From Pseudothauera nasutitermitis (lineage in GTDB: Bacteria; Pseudomonadota; Gammaproteobacteria; Burkholderiales; Rhodocyclaceae), in contig NZ_SSOC01000006.1 in the NCBI RefSeq assembly GCF_004801295.1, positions 248,001 to 312,000 on the forward strand: a stretch of DNA of 64,000 bases, written 5' to 3'. The first letter of the stretch is position 1. Every line of letters starts with the position of its first letter. Under the pieces are notes generated by a model. It was not told the origin of the DNA. It saw only the letters and a program-made list of their open reading frames with translations, and searched no databases. Positions 44,129 to 53,174 of this stretch are shown here, in pieces. Made by a program: the position numbers and the translations under genes.

Positions 44129-45979
44129 ATGCCCCAGTACCGTTCCCGCACCTCCACCGCCGGCCGCAACATGGCGGGCGCCCGCGCCCTGTGGCGCGCC
44201 ACAGGCATGAAGGACGGCGACTTCGACAAACCCATCATCGCCATCGCCAACAGCTTCACCCAGTTCGTGCCCGGCCACGTGCACCTGAAGGACATGGGCC
44301 AGCTGGTGGCGCGCGAGATCGAGGCGGCCGGCGGCGTGGCCAAGGAATTCAACACCATCGCCGTGGACGACGGCATCGCCATGGGCCACAGCGGCATGCT
44401 GTATTCGCTGCCCTCGCGCGACCTGATCGCCGACAGCGTGGAATACATGTGCAACGCCCACACGGCGGACGCGCTGGTGTGCATCTCCAACTGCGACAAG
44501 ATCACCCCGGGCATGCTGATGGCCGCGCTGCGCCTGAACATCCCGGCGATCTTCGTATCCGGCGGACCGATGGAGGCCGGCAAGGTCAAGTGGGAGGCCA
44601 AGGTGATTTCGCTGGATCTGGTGGATGCCATGGTCAAGGCCGCCGACAAGAACTGTTCGGACGAAGAGGTGGACGCCATCGAGCGTTCCGCCTGCCCGAC
44701 CTGCGGTTCCTGTTCCGGCATGTTCACCGCCAACTCGATGAACTGCCTTACCGAGGCGCTGGGCCTGTCGCTGCCGGGCAACGGCACCACGCTGGCCACC
44801 CATGCGGACCGCGAGAAGCTGTTCAAGGAAGCCGGCCGGCGCATCGTGGACATCGCCCGGCGCTGGTACGAGCAGGACGACGCCTCGGTGCTGCCGCGCT
44901 CCATCGCCAGCTTCCAGGCCTTCGAGAACGCCATCAGCCTGGACGTGGCCATGGGCGGCTCCACCAACACCGTGCTGCACCTGCTGGCGGCCGCGCGCGA
45001 GGCCGGGGTGGACTTCACCATGAAGGATATCGACCGCATCAGCCGCCGAGTGCCTTGCCTCTCCAAGGTCGCCCCGGCGGTGGCCGACGTGCACATCGAG
45101 GACGTGCACCGCGCCGGCGGCATCATGGGCATCCTCGGCGAACTGGACCGCGCCGGCCTGCTGCACCGCGACGTGCCCACCGTGCACAGCAAGACCCTGG
45201 GCGAGGCGCTGAGCCGTTGGGACATCATGCAGGCCCACGACAAGTCGGTGTTCGACTTCTTCCTCGCCGCGCCGGGCGGCGTGCCCACCCAGGTGGCGTT
45301 CTCGCAGAACCGCCGCTGGAACGAACTGGACATGGACCGCGCGCGCGGCGTGATCCGCAACAAGGCCAACGCCTTCACCACCGACGGCGGGCTGGCGGTG
45401 CTGTACGGCAACATCGCCGAGAAGGGCTGCATCGTGAAGACCGCCGGGGTGGATGAATCCATCTGGCAATTCACCGGCAAGGCGCGCGTGTATGAAAGCC
45501 AGGAAGACGCCGTGGAAGGCATTCTGGGCGAACAGGTGCAGGCCGGCGACGTGGTGGTGATCCGCTACGAAGGCCCCAAGGGCGGCCCCGGCATGCAGGA
45601 AATGCTCTACCCCACCTCCTACCTGAAGAGCCGCGGCCTGGGCGCGCAGTGCGCGCTGCTCACCGACGGGCGCTTCTCCGGCGGCACCTCCGGCCTGTCC
45701 ATCGGCCATGCCTCGCCGGAAGCGGCGATGGGCGGGGCCATCGGCCTGGTGGAGGATGGCGACACCATCGAGATCGACATTCCCAAGCGCCGCATCCATC
45801 TGGCGGTGAGCGACGAGGAACTGGCCCGCCGCCGCGCCGCGATGGACGCCAAGGGCGCGCAGGCGTGGAAGCCGGCCAGCCGCCAGCGCACCGTGTCCGC
45901 CGCGCTGCAGGCCTACGCGGCGCTTACCACCAGCGCGGACACGGGCGCGGTGCGCGACGTCACCCAGATCCGGCGTTGA
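44129..45979 (+). CDS. ilvD: Dihydroxy-acid dehydratase
   Basis: A 616-residue iron-sulfur enzyme, full length, that dehydrates 2,3-dihydroxy-isovalerate (and the isoleucine analogue) in branched-chain amino-acid synthesis. It shows the diagnostic [18 protein letters not shown], the cluster-binding [32 protein letters not shown] (in pieces) and the [22 protein letters not shown] region near the end. A GGAG site precedes the ATG at 44129. Divergent from dmeF; convergent with cytochrome b561. Oxygen-labile cluster biology is as for the family. Confidence 0.98.
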   Translation: MPQYRSRTSTAGRNMAGARALWRATGMKDGDFDKPIIAIANSFTQFVPGHVHLKDMGQLVAREIEAAGGVAKEFNTIAVDDGIAMGHSGMLYSLPSRDLIADSVEYMCNAHTADALVCISNCDKITPGMLMAALRLNIPAIFVSGGPMEAGKVKWEAKVISLDLVDAMVKAADKNCSDEEVDAIERSACPTCGSCSGMFTANSMNCLTEALGLSLPGNGTTLATHADREKLFKEAGRRIVDIARRWYEQDDASVLPRSIASFQAFENAISLDVAMGGSTNTVLHLLAAAREAGVDFTMKDIDRISRRVPCLSKVAPAVADVHIEDVHRAGGIMGILGELDRAGLLHRDVPTVHSKTLGEALSRWDIMQAHDKSVFDFFLAAPGGVPTQVAFSQNRRWNELDMDRARGVIRNKANAFTTDGGLAVLYGNIAEKGCIVKTAGVDESIWQFTGKARVYESQEDAVEGILGEQVQAGDVVVIRYEGPKGGPGMQEMLYPTSYLKSRGLGAQCALLTDGRFSGGTSGLSIGHASPEAAMGGAIGLVEDGDTIEIDIPKRRIHLAVSDEELARRRAAMDAKGAQAWKPASRQRTVSAALQAYAALTTSADTGAVRDVTQIRR

Positions 45980-45988
45980 CGCCGGATC

Positions 45989-46021
45989 CCACGGGCAGTG
46001 GGGCTCATCCCCTGCCCGTGG
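45989..46021. terminator. Hairpin between convergent ilvD and cytochrome b561
   Basis: A perfect 10-bp stem (ccacgggcag / ctgcccgtgg) with a further inner gggg/ccc pairing starts 10 bp past the ilvD stop and overlaps the end of the converging cytochrome gene, with t-rich sequence beyond. Likely a shared stop in both directions. Confidence 0.6.
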
Positions 46022-46589
46022 TCATCTTGAGCAGCGTCCTGTCCTCGAGCGTGTAGTGGTGATACAGGGCCGCCCCGGCGTGGCCCAGGATCAGCAGCCA
46101 GACCAGATAGGCGCCGCCGTTCTTGTGGATAAAATCCATCGGTTGCTCGAATTCCTTGAAGCCCAGCCCCATCCAGCCTTCGACCACCGTCTTGAACAGA
46201 TACGTGTCCTCGAACTTCGGCACGTCGAAGAGAAAGAACAGCTCGGTGGCGACCCCCGTTCCCAGGTAGCCGGTCAGCGGCATGACGATCAGCACGGCGT
46301 ACAGCGCCAGATGTCCGCCGTGCGCCGCCAGGTGTGCCAGCCTGCTGCCGGGCTCCGCACGCGGCCGCTTGTTCGCCAGGCTCCAGACGATACGCAGCAA
46401 GGCCAGCACGCCGATGCTGACGCCGAATGACAGATGCAGCTGCAGCGCCGTCCAGTTCTCCGGGGTTCGCGGTTCGGTGAACCAGTGGCGGTAATACACC
46501 GCGGCGTATGCGGTGAGGAATAGCAAGGCGGTGACCCAGTGGAGGGTTTTCGCTACCAGGCCGTAATTCAGATCGGAGTTCTTCAGCAT
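46005..46589 (-). CDS. Cytochrome b561-type membrane protein
   Basis: A 194-residue inner-membrane di-heme b-type cytochrome, four spans. Axial His candidates are in LVAKTLHWVTALLFLTAYAAV, LQLHLSFGVSIGVLALLRI, LAAHGGHLALYAVLIVMPLTG and ILGHAGAALYHHYTLEDRTL. Members move electrons from quinol to periplasmic acceptors, or protect against superoxide. Start ATG 46589 with an AGGA-type site. It shares a hairpin with ilvD at its end; a 209-bp gap upstream shows no gene. Confidence 0.9.
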   Translation of the reverse strand: MLKNSDLNYGLVAKTLHWVTALLFLTAYAAVYYRHWFTEPRTPENWTALQLHLSFGVSIGVLALLRIVWSLANKRPRAEPGSRLAHLAAHGGHLALYAVLIVMPLTGYLGTGVATELFFLFDVPKFEDTYLFKTVVEGWMGLGFKEFEQPMDFIHKNGGAYLVWLLILGHAGAALYHHYTLEDRTLLKMTTGRG

Positions 46590-46798
46590 CGAGGGGCTTC
46601 CTGTATTGGCGCTGCATGTCAGGAAAGTTGCGGTCCGCCAGTTTGCTGCGGCACAGCATGGACTCGCCGGTGCGGCGAATGTTCCGTGCATCGGCAGCGG
46701 CCGGCATGGAAGCGGCCGGTATCCGCTTGTCAAGAGCGCAGCGCGGCGATACGACAATGCGCGGGGCGTCAGGCAGGGGCCATGAGCGGTGCGCGGCT

Positions 46799-47740
46799 TC
46801 AGCCGGCCGGAGTGCTGAGCGCCGCCCGGCGGGCGGGAACGGGTGGGTGCCCGGCGGGCAGGCCGATGCCATAGACCGCCGTGGCCAGCCCGGCCACCAA
46901 CTCGGCGCAGTCGCTGCCGTGGTCCCAGGGCAGCAGCACCGCCGCATCGGTGACGCCCAGGCTGGCCAGTTGGTGCGGCACGCCCCAGCCGTGGCGCAGG
47001 TGGCCGCCGCCGATCAGGCCGACCACCAGCGCGCCGGGCCGCTCGGCGCGCACGGCGGCGATGCCCTCGGCCATCGCGCGGTCCCACATCAATTGCGCTT
47101 CGACGAAGCGGCGGCGGGCCGCGTCGTCGTCCGCCGCGCCGTCCGGGTGGTGCGCGCGGCGGATGGCGTGCAGCCAATCCACATAGGCCGCCGCAGGCTC
47201 CGCCGGGCGGCCCACGCCCTCGCGCTGTTCGGCCGGCACGCCGTCGTAGCCGGCGCGTCCCACTGCGCGTACCAGTGTGCGTTCGACGTTGAGTGCGCGT
47301 AGCGGGATGCGGTGGTCGCGCGCGAAGCGGAAGATGTCCAGGTACAGCGCCGCGTCGTGATTCCATACACGGGCCCAGTCGCTGCGTTCCAGGAAGGCGG
47401 CCTCGTCCAGCTCGCCGGCCACCCAGGCATCGAGTGCCGGCTGTACCCGGCGAGGGAACATCTCCAGGCCGATCACCATGTCCTTGTGGCGGGCGTACAA
47501 GGCTGCCAGGGTTTCCAACTGCCAGCGGTGGTGGGCCATGCTGTCATGGCGTTCGCCGAGCAGCACCACGCCATTCCCTGTCAGGTCGCCGAGCAACGCA
47601 TCGCGCTGCAGTTCCCCGCCGCCCGGGGCGACCCAGGCGGCGTCAGGCACACAGGCTGGCCCCGACGTCCGTCCACCGGCCGGGCCGGCGCTCATGCAGG
47701 CGGTCAGCAGCAGTAGTGCGAACAGGGCAGTCGCCTTCAT
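46799..47740 (-). CDS. ChaN-family lipoprotein
   Basis: A 313-residue exported protein. The lipobox is LLLLTACMSAG. The ChaN/DUF399 domain is shown by VLLGERHDSMAHHRWQLETL, then VIGLEMFPRRVQPALDAWVAG, and a late VVGLIGGGHLRHGWGVP, with His and Glu residues that bind heme or iron in characterised relatives. It may be linked to heme or iron handling at the membrane. I place the start at ATG 47740 (MKATALFALL), which gives a clean lipoprotein signal; the longer frame to 47812 has none. Confidence 0.85.
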   Translation of the reverse strand: MKATALFALLLLTACMSAGPAGGRTSGPACVPDAAWVAPGGGELQRDALLGDLTGNGVVLLGERHDSMAHHRWQLETLAALYARHKDMVIGLEMFPRRVQPALDAWVAGELDEAAFLERSDWARVWNHDAALYLDIFRFARDHRIPLRALNVERTLVRAVGRAGYDGVPAEQREGVGRPAEPAAAYVDWLHAIRRAHHPDGAADDDAARRRFVEAQLMWDRAMAEGIAAVRAERPGALVVGLIGGGHLRHGWGVPHQLASLGVTDAAVLLPWDHGSDCAELVAGLATAVYGIGLPAGHPPVPARRAALSTPAG

Positions 47741-47913
47741 GTCGATCTCCTTTCCCGGTCGCCAAGCCGTTCGCCCAGTCGGCGAGCGGCCTTGCGGACG
47801 TGCTGCACGCACGCTTCATGGTGTTCGGATTCGGTGGGGTGGGCTTGGTTCCTACCGCCTCTTGCGCGGCGCAGCGAAAGGCGGGATGCTCCTTTCCTTT
47901 AAGGAGTTTCATC

Positions 47914-48534
47914 GTGAGCTGGAGCCTGTGGGTCGCCTTTCTGGTCGCGGCCATCGTCATCGCCGTTAGCCCCGGCCCCGGGGCGGTGCTTTCCATGGCC
48001 ACCGGGCTGCGCCATGGCTATGGCGGGGCCTTGCGCGCGATCGCGGGCCTGCAGATCGCACTGCTGATCCAGCTTGCGGTGGTGGCCCTGGGCCTGGGCG
48101 CGGTGCTGGCCACCTCGGCCACCGCATTCCTGGCGCTGAAGATTGCCGGCGCGGCTTATCTGGTGTGGCTGGGCGTGCAGAAGTGGCGCGCCCGCCCGGA
48201 GCCGCTGGACGAGGCCGGCGCCGCGCTGCCCGCGCGGCGCGGCGGCCTGCTGCTGCAGGGGCTGCTGGTCAATCTGACCAATCCCAAGGCGATCATCTTC
48301 ATGGCCGCGCTGGTGCCGCAGTTCATCAATCCGCGCGAGCCGCAGTTCATCCAGTTCGTCATCATCGGCCTGACCATGACGGCGGTGGATACGCTGGTGA
48401 TGTCCTGCTACGCGGGGCTGGCCACGCGGTTCCGCCCGCTGCTGCGCAATCCGCGCGCGCTGCGCCTGCAGAACCGCGTGTTCGGCACGCTGTTCGTCGG
48501 CGCCGGAGCGGCGCTGGCGGCTTCCTCGCGCTGA
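47914..48534 (+). CDS. LysE/RhtB-family exporter, second copy
   Basis: A 206-residue inner-membrane exporter with about six spans. The family signature SPGPGAVLSMATGLRHGYGG and the second LLVNLTNPKAIIFMAALVPQFIN are clear. Start is a GTG at 47914 with a very good AAGGAG site 7 bp upstream; frames reaching further upstream are not supported. It is divergent from the ChaN-like gene. Substrate unknown; it shares only family resemblance with the LysE gene at 14979. Confidence 0.93.
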   Translation: MSWSLWVAFLVAAIVIAVSPGPGAVLSMATGLRHGYGGALRAIAGLQIALLIQLAVVALGLGAVLATSATAFLALKIAGAAYLVWLGVQKWRARPEPLDEAGAALPARRGGLLLQGLLVNLTNPKAIIFMAALVPQFINPREPQFIQFVIIGLTMTAVDTLVMSCYAGLATRFRPLLRNPRALRLQNRVFGTLFVGAGAALAASSR

Positions 48535-48555
48535 GGGTTCGGGCGGGGTGACTGC

Positions 48556-49479
48556 TCAGTCGGCCGCGAGGCCGGCGAGCAGGGTGGCGAGATTGTGGCG
48601 CATCATCGCCACATAGGTGGGCGCCGGGCCGCCGGCCGCCGACAGCGCGTCGGAATACAGCGTGCCGCCCAGGCGCGCGCCGCCCTCGGCGCGGATGCGC
48701 TCCACCAGGCGGCGGTCCACCACGTTTTCCAGGAATACCGCGGGCACCTTTTCCGCGCGCACCTGACGGATCAGCCGGGCGATGCCCTGGGCGCTCGGCT
48801 CGGCGGTGCTGGCCACGCCGCGCGCGGGCAGGAAGCGCACGCCGTAGGCGCGGTCGAAATAGGCGAAGGCGTCGTGCGAGCTGACCACCTTGCGGCGTTC
48901 GGCCGGCAGCGTCGCCAGCGCGGCGCGGATTTCGGCGTCGAGCGCGTGCAGTTCGGCCGTGTAACGCTCTGCGTTGGCGCGATAGTCCTGCGTGCCGGCG
49001 GGGTCGGCAGCGGCCAGCGCGTCGGTGATGTTGCGCACGTAGATCACCACGTTGCGCACGTCCTGCCAGGCGTGGGGGTCGAGGTCGCCGTGGTCGTGGT
49101 GGCCGTGCCCATGTCCATGATCGTGCGCTTCTTCCGCATGCAGCGCTTCGATGCCCTGCGCGGCAAGCACCAGCGGCGCGCGGCTGCCGGCGGAGCGCGC
49201 CAGGCGCTCCACCCAGTTGTCGAAGCCCAGCCCATTGGCTACCACCAGCGTGGCGGCGCCCACCAGGCGGGCGTCCGAGGGGCGTGGCTGGAAGCCGTGG
49301 GCATCCTGGTCGGGGCCGACCAGCGCGCGCACGCTGACGCGTTCGCCGCCGACCTGGGCGACCAGATCGGCGAGGATGGAGAAGCTCGCCACTACCTCCA
49401 CGCGCTCGGCGCGCGCGGGTTGCAGGGCGGCGGCCAGCAGCAGGGCGGAGAGGGCGAGCAGACGGAGCAGGGGGCGCAT
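48556..49479 (-). CDS. znuA: Zinc ABC transporter substrate-binding protein
   Basis: A 307-residue periplasmic zinc-capturing protein of cluster-9 ABC systems: signal peptide (LLALSALLLAAALQPARA), a metal-site His in DQDAHGFQPRPSD, the His-rich loop of ZnuA (AEEAHDHGHGHGHHDHGDLDPHAW), then SSHDAFAYFDRAYG and a late site near TLYSDALS. It delivers Zn(II) to ZnuB. Third gene of znuC-znuB-znuA, behind the 17-bp palindrome proposed as a Zur box. Confidence 0.95.
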   Translation of the reverse strand: MRPLLRLLALSALLLAAALQPARAERVEVVASFSILADLVAQVGGERVSVRALVGPDQDAHGFQPRPSDARLVGAATLVVANGLGFDNWVERLARSAGSRAPLVLAAQGIEALHAEEAHDHGHGHGHHDHGDLDPHAWQDVRNVVIYVRNITDALAAADPAGTQDYRANAERYTAELHALDAEIRAALATLPAERRKVVSSHDAFAYFDRAYGVRFLPARGVASTAEPSAQGIARLIRQVRAEKVPAVFLENVVDRRLVERIRAEGGARLGGTLYSDALSAAGGPAPTYVAMMRHNLATLLAGLAAD

Positions 49480-49496
49480 GGGGAGCGTGACGGCAA

Positions 49497-50363
49497 TCAG
49501 GATTCGAGGTGTTTGCGGATCGGCAGGCGGCCGGCGAGCAGGCCGTCCGGGGCGAGCAGCAGCGAGCCGAGGTAGGCCAGCCCGCACATCAGCACGATGG
49601 CCGGGCCGGCCGGCACGTCGGCGTGGAAGGACAGCAGCAGGCCGGCCAGTGCGCTGCCGAAGGCGATGCCCACAGCGATGGCCAGCAGCGGCCCCAGCGC
49701 GCGCGCCCAGACCCGCGCAGCGGCGGCCGGCAGGATCATGATGCCCACCGCCATCAGCGTGCCCAGGGCGTGGAAGCCGGCCACCAGGTTGAACACCACC
49801 AGCGCCAGAAAGCCGTAGTGCGCCAGCGGCGACAGCCGGCTGACCCCGCGCAGGAAGGCCGGGTCGAAGCATTCCAGCGCCAGCGGGCGCAGCAGCGCGG
49901 CGAGCGCCAGCACGGTGAGGCTGGCGATGGCGGCGATGAGCAGCAGCGAGCCGTCGTCGAGCGCCAGCACCGAGCCGAACAGCACGTGCAGCAGGTCGAG
50001 GTTGTTGCCGCGCAGGGAGACGATCATCACTCCAGCGGCCAGCGAGAGCAGGTAGAAGGTGGCCAGCGTGGCGTCTTCCTTGAGCACCGAGCTGCGGCTG
50101 ACCACGCCGGCGGCCAGCACCACCAGCAGGCCGGCGGCGATGCCGCCCACGGTCATCGCGCCCAGGGACAGGCCGAAGGCCAGGTAGCCGAGCGCGGCGC
50201 CGGGCAGGATGGCGTGGCTCATGGCGTCGCCCATCAGGCTCATGCGGCGCAGCAGCAGGAACACGCCCACCGGCGTGGCGCCCAGGGAGAGCGCCAGGCA
50301 GCCGGCCAGCGCGCGGCGCATGAACTCGAATTCGATGAAGGGCTGGATGAAGAAGTCGATCAT
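49497..50363 (-). CDS. znuB: Zinc ABC transporter permease
   Basis: A 288-residue inner-membrane permease with about eight spans. Family pieces: EFEFMRRALAGCLALSLGATPVGVFLLLRRMSLMGDAMSHAILPGAALGYL (seen in pieces, for example SLMGDAMSHAILPG), and LAAGVMIVSLRG. Its ATG overlaps the znuC stop (ATGA). With ZnuC and ZnuA it forms a high-affinity Zn(II) importer. Confidence 0.95.
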   Translation of the reverse strand: MIDFFIQPFIEFEFMRRALAGCLALSLGATPVGVFLLLRRMSLMGDAMSHAILPGAALGYLAFGLSLGAMTVGGIAAGLLVVLAAGVVSRSSVLKEDATLATFYLLSLAAGVMIVSLRGNNLDLLHVLFGSVLALDDGSLLLIAAIASLTVLALAALLRPLALECFDPAFLRGVSRLSPLAHYGFLALVVFNLVAGFHALGTLMAVGIMILPAAAARVWARALGPLLAIAVGIAFGSALAGLLLSFHADVPAGPAIVLMCGLAYLGSLLLAPDGLLAGRLPIRKHLES

Positions 50364-51103
50364 GCGTGGGCGTCTTCCGCGCGGTGGCACACTGCCGCGC
50401 TGTCGTCGAAGGCTTCGGACAGCGCGCGCGCGCGTTCCAGCAGCGGCTCGGTGAGCACCTGGGCGGTGGGGCCGAAGGCCACCGGCTCGCGCGCCAGCAG
50501 CAGGCAGGCGGGGAAATGGCGGCGTACCAGGTCGAGGTCGTGCACCACGGCGAGGATGGTGCGGCCTTCGCGCTGCCAGTCCAGCAGGATCCGGGTGAGA
50601 TCGGCCACGGTGCGTGCGTCGAGCGCGGCAAAGGGTTCGTCGAGCAGGATCAGCGCGGCGTCCTGCAGGATCAGCCGGGCGAAGCGTGCACGCTGCAGTT
50701 GTCCGCCGGACAGCGAGCCCAGCGGCCGTGCTTCGAAACCGGAGAGGCCCACGGCCGCCAGCGCCGCGCGCACGCGTTCGTGGTGCGCGGCCGTGAGACG
50801 GCCGAAGGCGCCGATCTCGCGCCACAGGCCCATCGCCACCATCTCGAACACCGACACCGGAAAACTCAGGTCCAGGTCGCCGCGCTGCGGCAGGTAAGCC
50901 AGCGTGGCACGCCCGCCGGGGTCGAGGGCAATGCGCCCGCCGAGCGGGCGCAGTTCGCCGGCGATGCCCTTGAGCAGGGTGGATTTGCCCGCGCCGTTGG
51001 GGCCGACCACGGCGAGCAGCGTGCCGGCGGGGATTACGGTGCTGAGGTGATGGACCGCCGGGTGGCGGTCGTAACCCAGCGTGAGGTCGTCGCAGCGGAT
51101 CAT
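50360..51103 (-). CDS. znuC: Zinc ABC transporter ATP-binding protein
   Basis: A 247-residue ABC ATPase: Walker A GPNGAGKSTLLKGI, Q-loop region LAYLPQRGDLDLSF, signature LSGGQLQRARFARLIL, Walker B ALILLDEPFAALD, and an H-loop in VVHDLDLV. The C-terminal tail is typical of metal-type ABC ATPases. It precedes and overlaps znuB, and lies 10 bp behind a tiny His-rich gene. Confidence 0.95.
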   Translation of the reverse strand: MIRCDDLTLGYDRHPAVHHLSTVIPAGTLLAVVGPNGAGKSTLLKGIAGELRPLGGRIALDPGGRATLAYLPQRGDLDLSFPVSVFEMVAMGLWREIGAFGRLTAAHHERVRAALAAVGLSGFEARPLGSLSGGQLQRARFARLILQDAALILLDEPFAALDARTVADLTRILLDWQREGRTILAVVHDLDLVRRHFPACLLLAREPVAFGPTAQVLTEPLLERARALSEAFDDSAAVCHRAEDAHA

Positions 51104-51113
51104 CCGGGCGTTT

Positions 51114-51263
51114 TCAACCGAGCGCCCAGAGCACCGCCAGCCACAGCACCGCCAACGCCCCGAGCGCCATCCCCAGGCGCGTGCCCAGGCCGGCCGACAG
51201 CAGACCGGCGGGGTCGCGGCGGCGCCGGGGGGCGTGGGAATGGTCGTGGTGGGCGTGGTTCAT
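51114..51263 (-). CDS. Tiny His-rich membrane protein ahead of znuC
   Basis: A 49-residue open frame starting ATG at 51263: a His-rich head (MNHAHHDHSHAP), a basic linker (RRRRD), and one hydrophobic span (GMALGALAVLWLAVLWALG). It sits between the proposed Zur box (32 bp upstream) and znuC (10 bp downstream), in the znu transcript. The head could bind zinc near the importer at the membrane. No family known to me; a longer upstream frame lacks support. Real expression is inferred from position, composition and its good fit to the operon. Confidence 0.55.
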   Translation of the reverse strand: MNHAHHDHSHAPRRRRDPAGLLSAGLGTRLGMALGALAVLWLAVLWALG

Positions 51264-51294
51264 GGACGGCGGTGCGTCGGGCGGGGGTGGGATG

Positions 51295-51311
51295 ATGCAA
51301 CGCAGTTGCGT
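51295..51311 (-). promoter_or_regulatory. Candidate Zur box at the znu promoter
   Basis: The palindrome atgcaacgcagttgcgt (7-3-7 with one mismatch) lies 32 bp upstream of the His-rich leader gene of the znu operon. The half-site pattern ATGC-AC/GTTGC recurs at the zur start (51804-51820), supporting one shared regulator. Confidence 0.65.
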
Positions 51312-51327
51312 TAAAGGCAAGCGCCGT

Positions 51328-51801
51328 TCATGGCGTGGGCGGCGGGGCGGTACAGTCCGCACAGGCGCCGTGCAGCACCAGCTCGGCCTGTTCCAGGCGG
51401 AAGCCCGCCGGCAGCGCGCCGGCCAGTGCCGGTTCCACTTCGTCCAGGCACAGCACGCGGCCGCAGCGCTGGCAGTGGAAATGCGCGTGGCGGTGGCCCG
51501 TGTCGCGCACCAGTTCGAACTTCCACGCGCGGTCGCTGCCCGCCACGCGGGTGGCGATGCCCTGTTCCACCAGCCAGTCGAGGGCGCGGTACAGGGTGAC
51601 GCGGTCGTGCTGCTCGCCGGCGGCTTCCAGCTCGGCGGCGATCTGGTCGTGGTTGAGCGGTCGCGGCGCGCTGCGCAGCACGTCGAGCACCGCCACGCGG
51701 GTGCGGGTGACGCGTCCGCCGCGCGCGGTGATCAGCTCACGGGCGGAAGGGGCGTCCGGCGCGGCGGGGTGGGAATGGGCAGTGTCGGGGTTTGCGATCA
51801 T
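51328..51801 (-). CDS. zur: Zinc uptake regulator Zur (Fur family)
   Basis: A 157-residue Fur-family repressor: a winged helix (~25-95) with RVTRTRVAVLDVLRSAPRPLNHDQIAAEL and the recognition stretch HDRVTLYRALDWLVEQGIA, then a dimerisation/metal domain with HRHAHFHCQRCGRVLCLDEVE and a late CADC pair forming the structural zinc site. The placement between two zinc operons and two matching palindromes marks it as Zur rather than Fur. A palindrome lies 2 bp ahead of its own ATG, so it is probably autoregulated. Confidence 0.92.
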   Translation of the reverse strand: MIANPDTAHSHPAAPDAPSARELITARGGRVTRTRVAVLDVLRSAPRPLNHDQIAAELEAAGEQHDRVTLYRALDWLVEQGIATRVAGSDRAWKFELVRDTGHRHAHFHCQRCGRVLCLDEVEPALAGALPAGFRLEQAELVLHGACADCTAPPPTP

Positions 51802-51803
51802 TT

Positions 51804-51820
51804 GTGCAACATTGTAGCAT
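51804..51820. promoter_or_regulatory. Candidate Zur box between zur and the Zrg-like operon
   Basis: On the minus strand the 17 bases read atgctacaatgttgcac, sharing ATGC-AC-N3-GTTGC with the znu box. Two bp from the zur start and 78 bp from the divergent DUF2796 gene, it could repress both when zinc is sufficient. Confidence 0.65.
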
Positions 51821-51897
51821 TTGCGTGATCCGAAGCATTCAGGATACCCCCGCCGCCCGGTGGGAGGGCGTTTTCTCGAACATGGAGCATGCAACCG

Positions 51898-52464
51898 ATG
51901 AAAGGCGTGATCGCGGCATCTTTTCTCTTGGGTTTTGCCTCCCTGGCACAGGCGCATGGCGCGCACGAACACGGCGTGGCCGATCTGCGCGTGGCGGTCG
52001 AGGGCGGCGAACTGTCGATCGAACTGAGTACGCCGCTCGACAATCTGGTGGGCTTCGAGCATGCCCCGCGCACCGATGCGCAGCGCAAGGCGGTGGCCGA
52101 GGCCGAGGCACGGCTGCGCGACTTCTCCGCGCTGTTCGTGCTGCCCGCGGCGGCGCGTTGCGAGGTGAAGGACATCGAGCTGGAGTCGCCCTGGCATGAG
52201 GCGGAGCACGACCATGACCACAAGCACGAACAGGCGCATGCGCACGATCACAAGCATGATGACGGGCACGAACACGATGCCGGCCATGGCGACCTGCATG
52301 CGCACTACGAATTGAGCTGCGCCGTTCCGCAGGCGCTGAATGAAGTGCAGGTGCGCCTCGGCGAGGTCTTCCCGCGCATGACGCGGGTGCGTGCCGAGAC
52401 CGCCACGCCGAACGGGCAAAACGCGGCCACGCTGGACAAGACGCGCAACCGGCTGCCGCTGTGA
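51898..52464 (+). CDS. DUF2796 (ZrgA-like) zinc-binding periplasmic protein
   Basis: About 188 residues: signal peptide (MKGVIAASFLLGFASLAQA), then AHGAHEHGVADLRVAVEG, the DUF2796 hallmark, and a long His/Asp-rich stretch (~residues 100-138; HDHDHKHEQAHAHDHKHDD and HEHDAGHGD). Members include ZrgA of the zinc-regulated zrg cluster in Vibrio. It likely captures Zn(II) in the periplasm for the ABC pair that follows. Start ATG is ambiguous (51889 or 51898; GGAG 10 bp before the latter). Stop overlaps the ATPase start. Confidence 0.85.
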   Translation: MKGVIAASFLLGFASLAQAHGAHEHGVADLRVAVEGGELSIELSTPLDNLVGFEHAPRTDAQRKAVAEAEARLRDFSALFVLPAAARCEVKDIELESPWHEAEHDHDHKHEQAHAHDHKHDDGHEHDAGHGDLHAHYELSCAVPQALNEVQVRLGEVFPRMTRVRAETATPNGQNAATLDKTRNRLPL

Positions 52465-53174
52465 GCACTGCCGCGCCGGCGGTCGCCTTGCGCGGGCTGC
52501 GCTTCGCCTGGCCGGGCACGCCACGCCCCTGCCTGGAGATCGACGCCTTCGAACTGGCCGCCGGCGAGCGCGTCTTCCTGCACGGCCCCAGCGGCAGCGG
52601 CAAGACCACGCTGCTGTCGCTGATCGGCGGCGTGCTGGACCCGGACGCGGGCCACGTCGCCGTGCATGGGCAGGAACTCGGCGCGCTGCACGCCGGCGCG
52701 CGCGACCGCTTCCGCGCGGATCACATCGGTTTCGTGTTCCAGCTGTTCAACCTGATTCCCTACCTGTCCGCGCGCGACAACATTCTGCTGCCCTGCCGCT
52801 TTTCCAGGGCGCGGCGCGCGCGGATTGCCGCAGCGGGCGGCGATCCGGCCGCCGAGGCTGCCCGTCTGGCGGCGCGCCTGGATCTGCAGGCTGCGCTGCT
52901 CGACCACCCGGCCGCCGAACTGTCGGTGGGCCAGCAACAGCGCGTGGCCGCCGCGCGCGCGCTGATCGGCCGTCCGCCGCTGGTGATCGCCGACGAACCC
53001 ACTTCGGCGCTCGATGCCGACCGCCAGCGCGGCTTTCTCGATTTGCTGCTGGCCGAATGCGCGCAGGCCGGCGCTGCGCTGCTGTTCGTCAGCCATGACG
53101 GGCGCCTTGCCGAACACTTCGACCGTGTGGTGGCGCTCGGCGAACTGAACCGCGTGGCGGGAGAGGCCGCATGA
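52461..53174 (+). CDS. ABC ATP-binding protein, MacB/LolD type, in a zinc-linked operon
   Basis: A 237-residue ABC ATPase: Walker A GPSGSGKTTLLSLIGG, signature LSVGQQQRVAAARALIG, Walker B PLVIADEPTSALD, H-loop SHDGRL. The MacB/LolD-type features are clear. It begins with GTG overlapping the DUF2796 stop (GTGA). Such ATPases pair with FtsX-like permeases that move lipoproteins or substrates through the periplasm rather than import metals, so the transport direction here is open, though the zrg context points to zinc. Confidence 0.92.
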   Translation: MSTAAPAVALRGLRFAWPGTPRPCLEIDAFELAAGERVFLHGPSGSGKTTLLSLIGGVLDPDAGHVAVHGQELGALHAGARDRFRADHIGFVFQLFNLIPYLSARDNILLPCRFSRARRARIAAAGGDPAAEAARLAARLDLQAALLDHPAAELSVGQQQRVAAARALIGRPPLVIADEPTSALDADRQRGFLDLLLAECAQAGAALLFVSHDGRLAEHFDRVVALGELNRVAGEAA

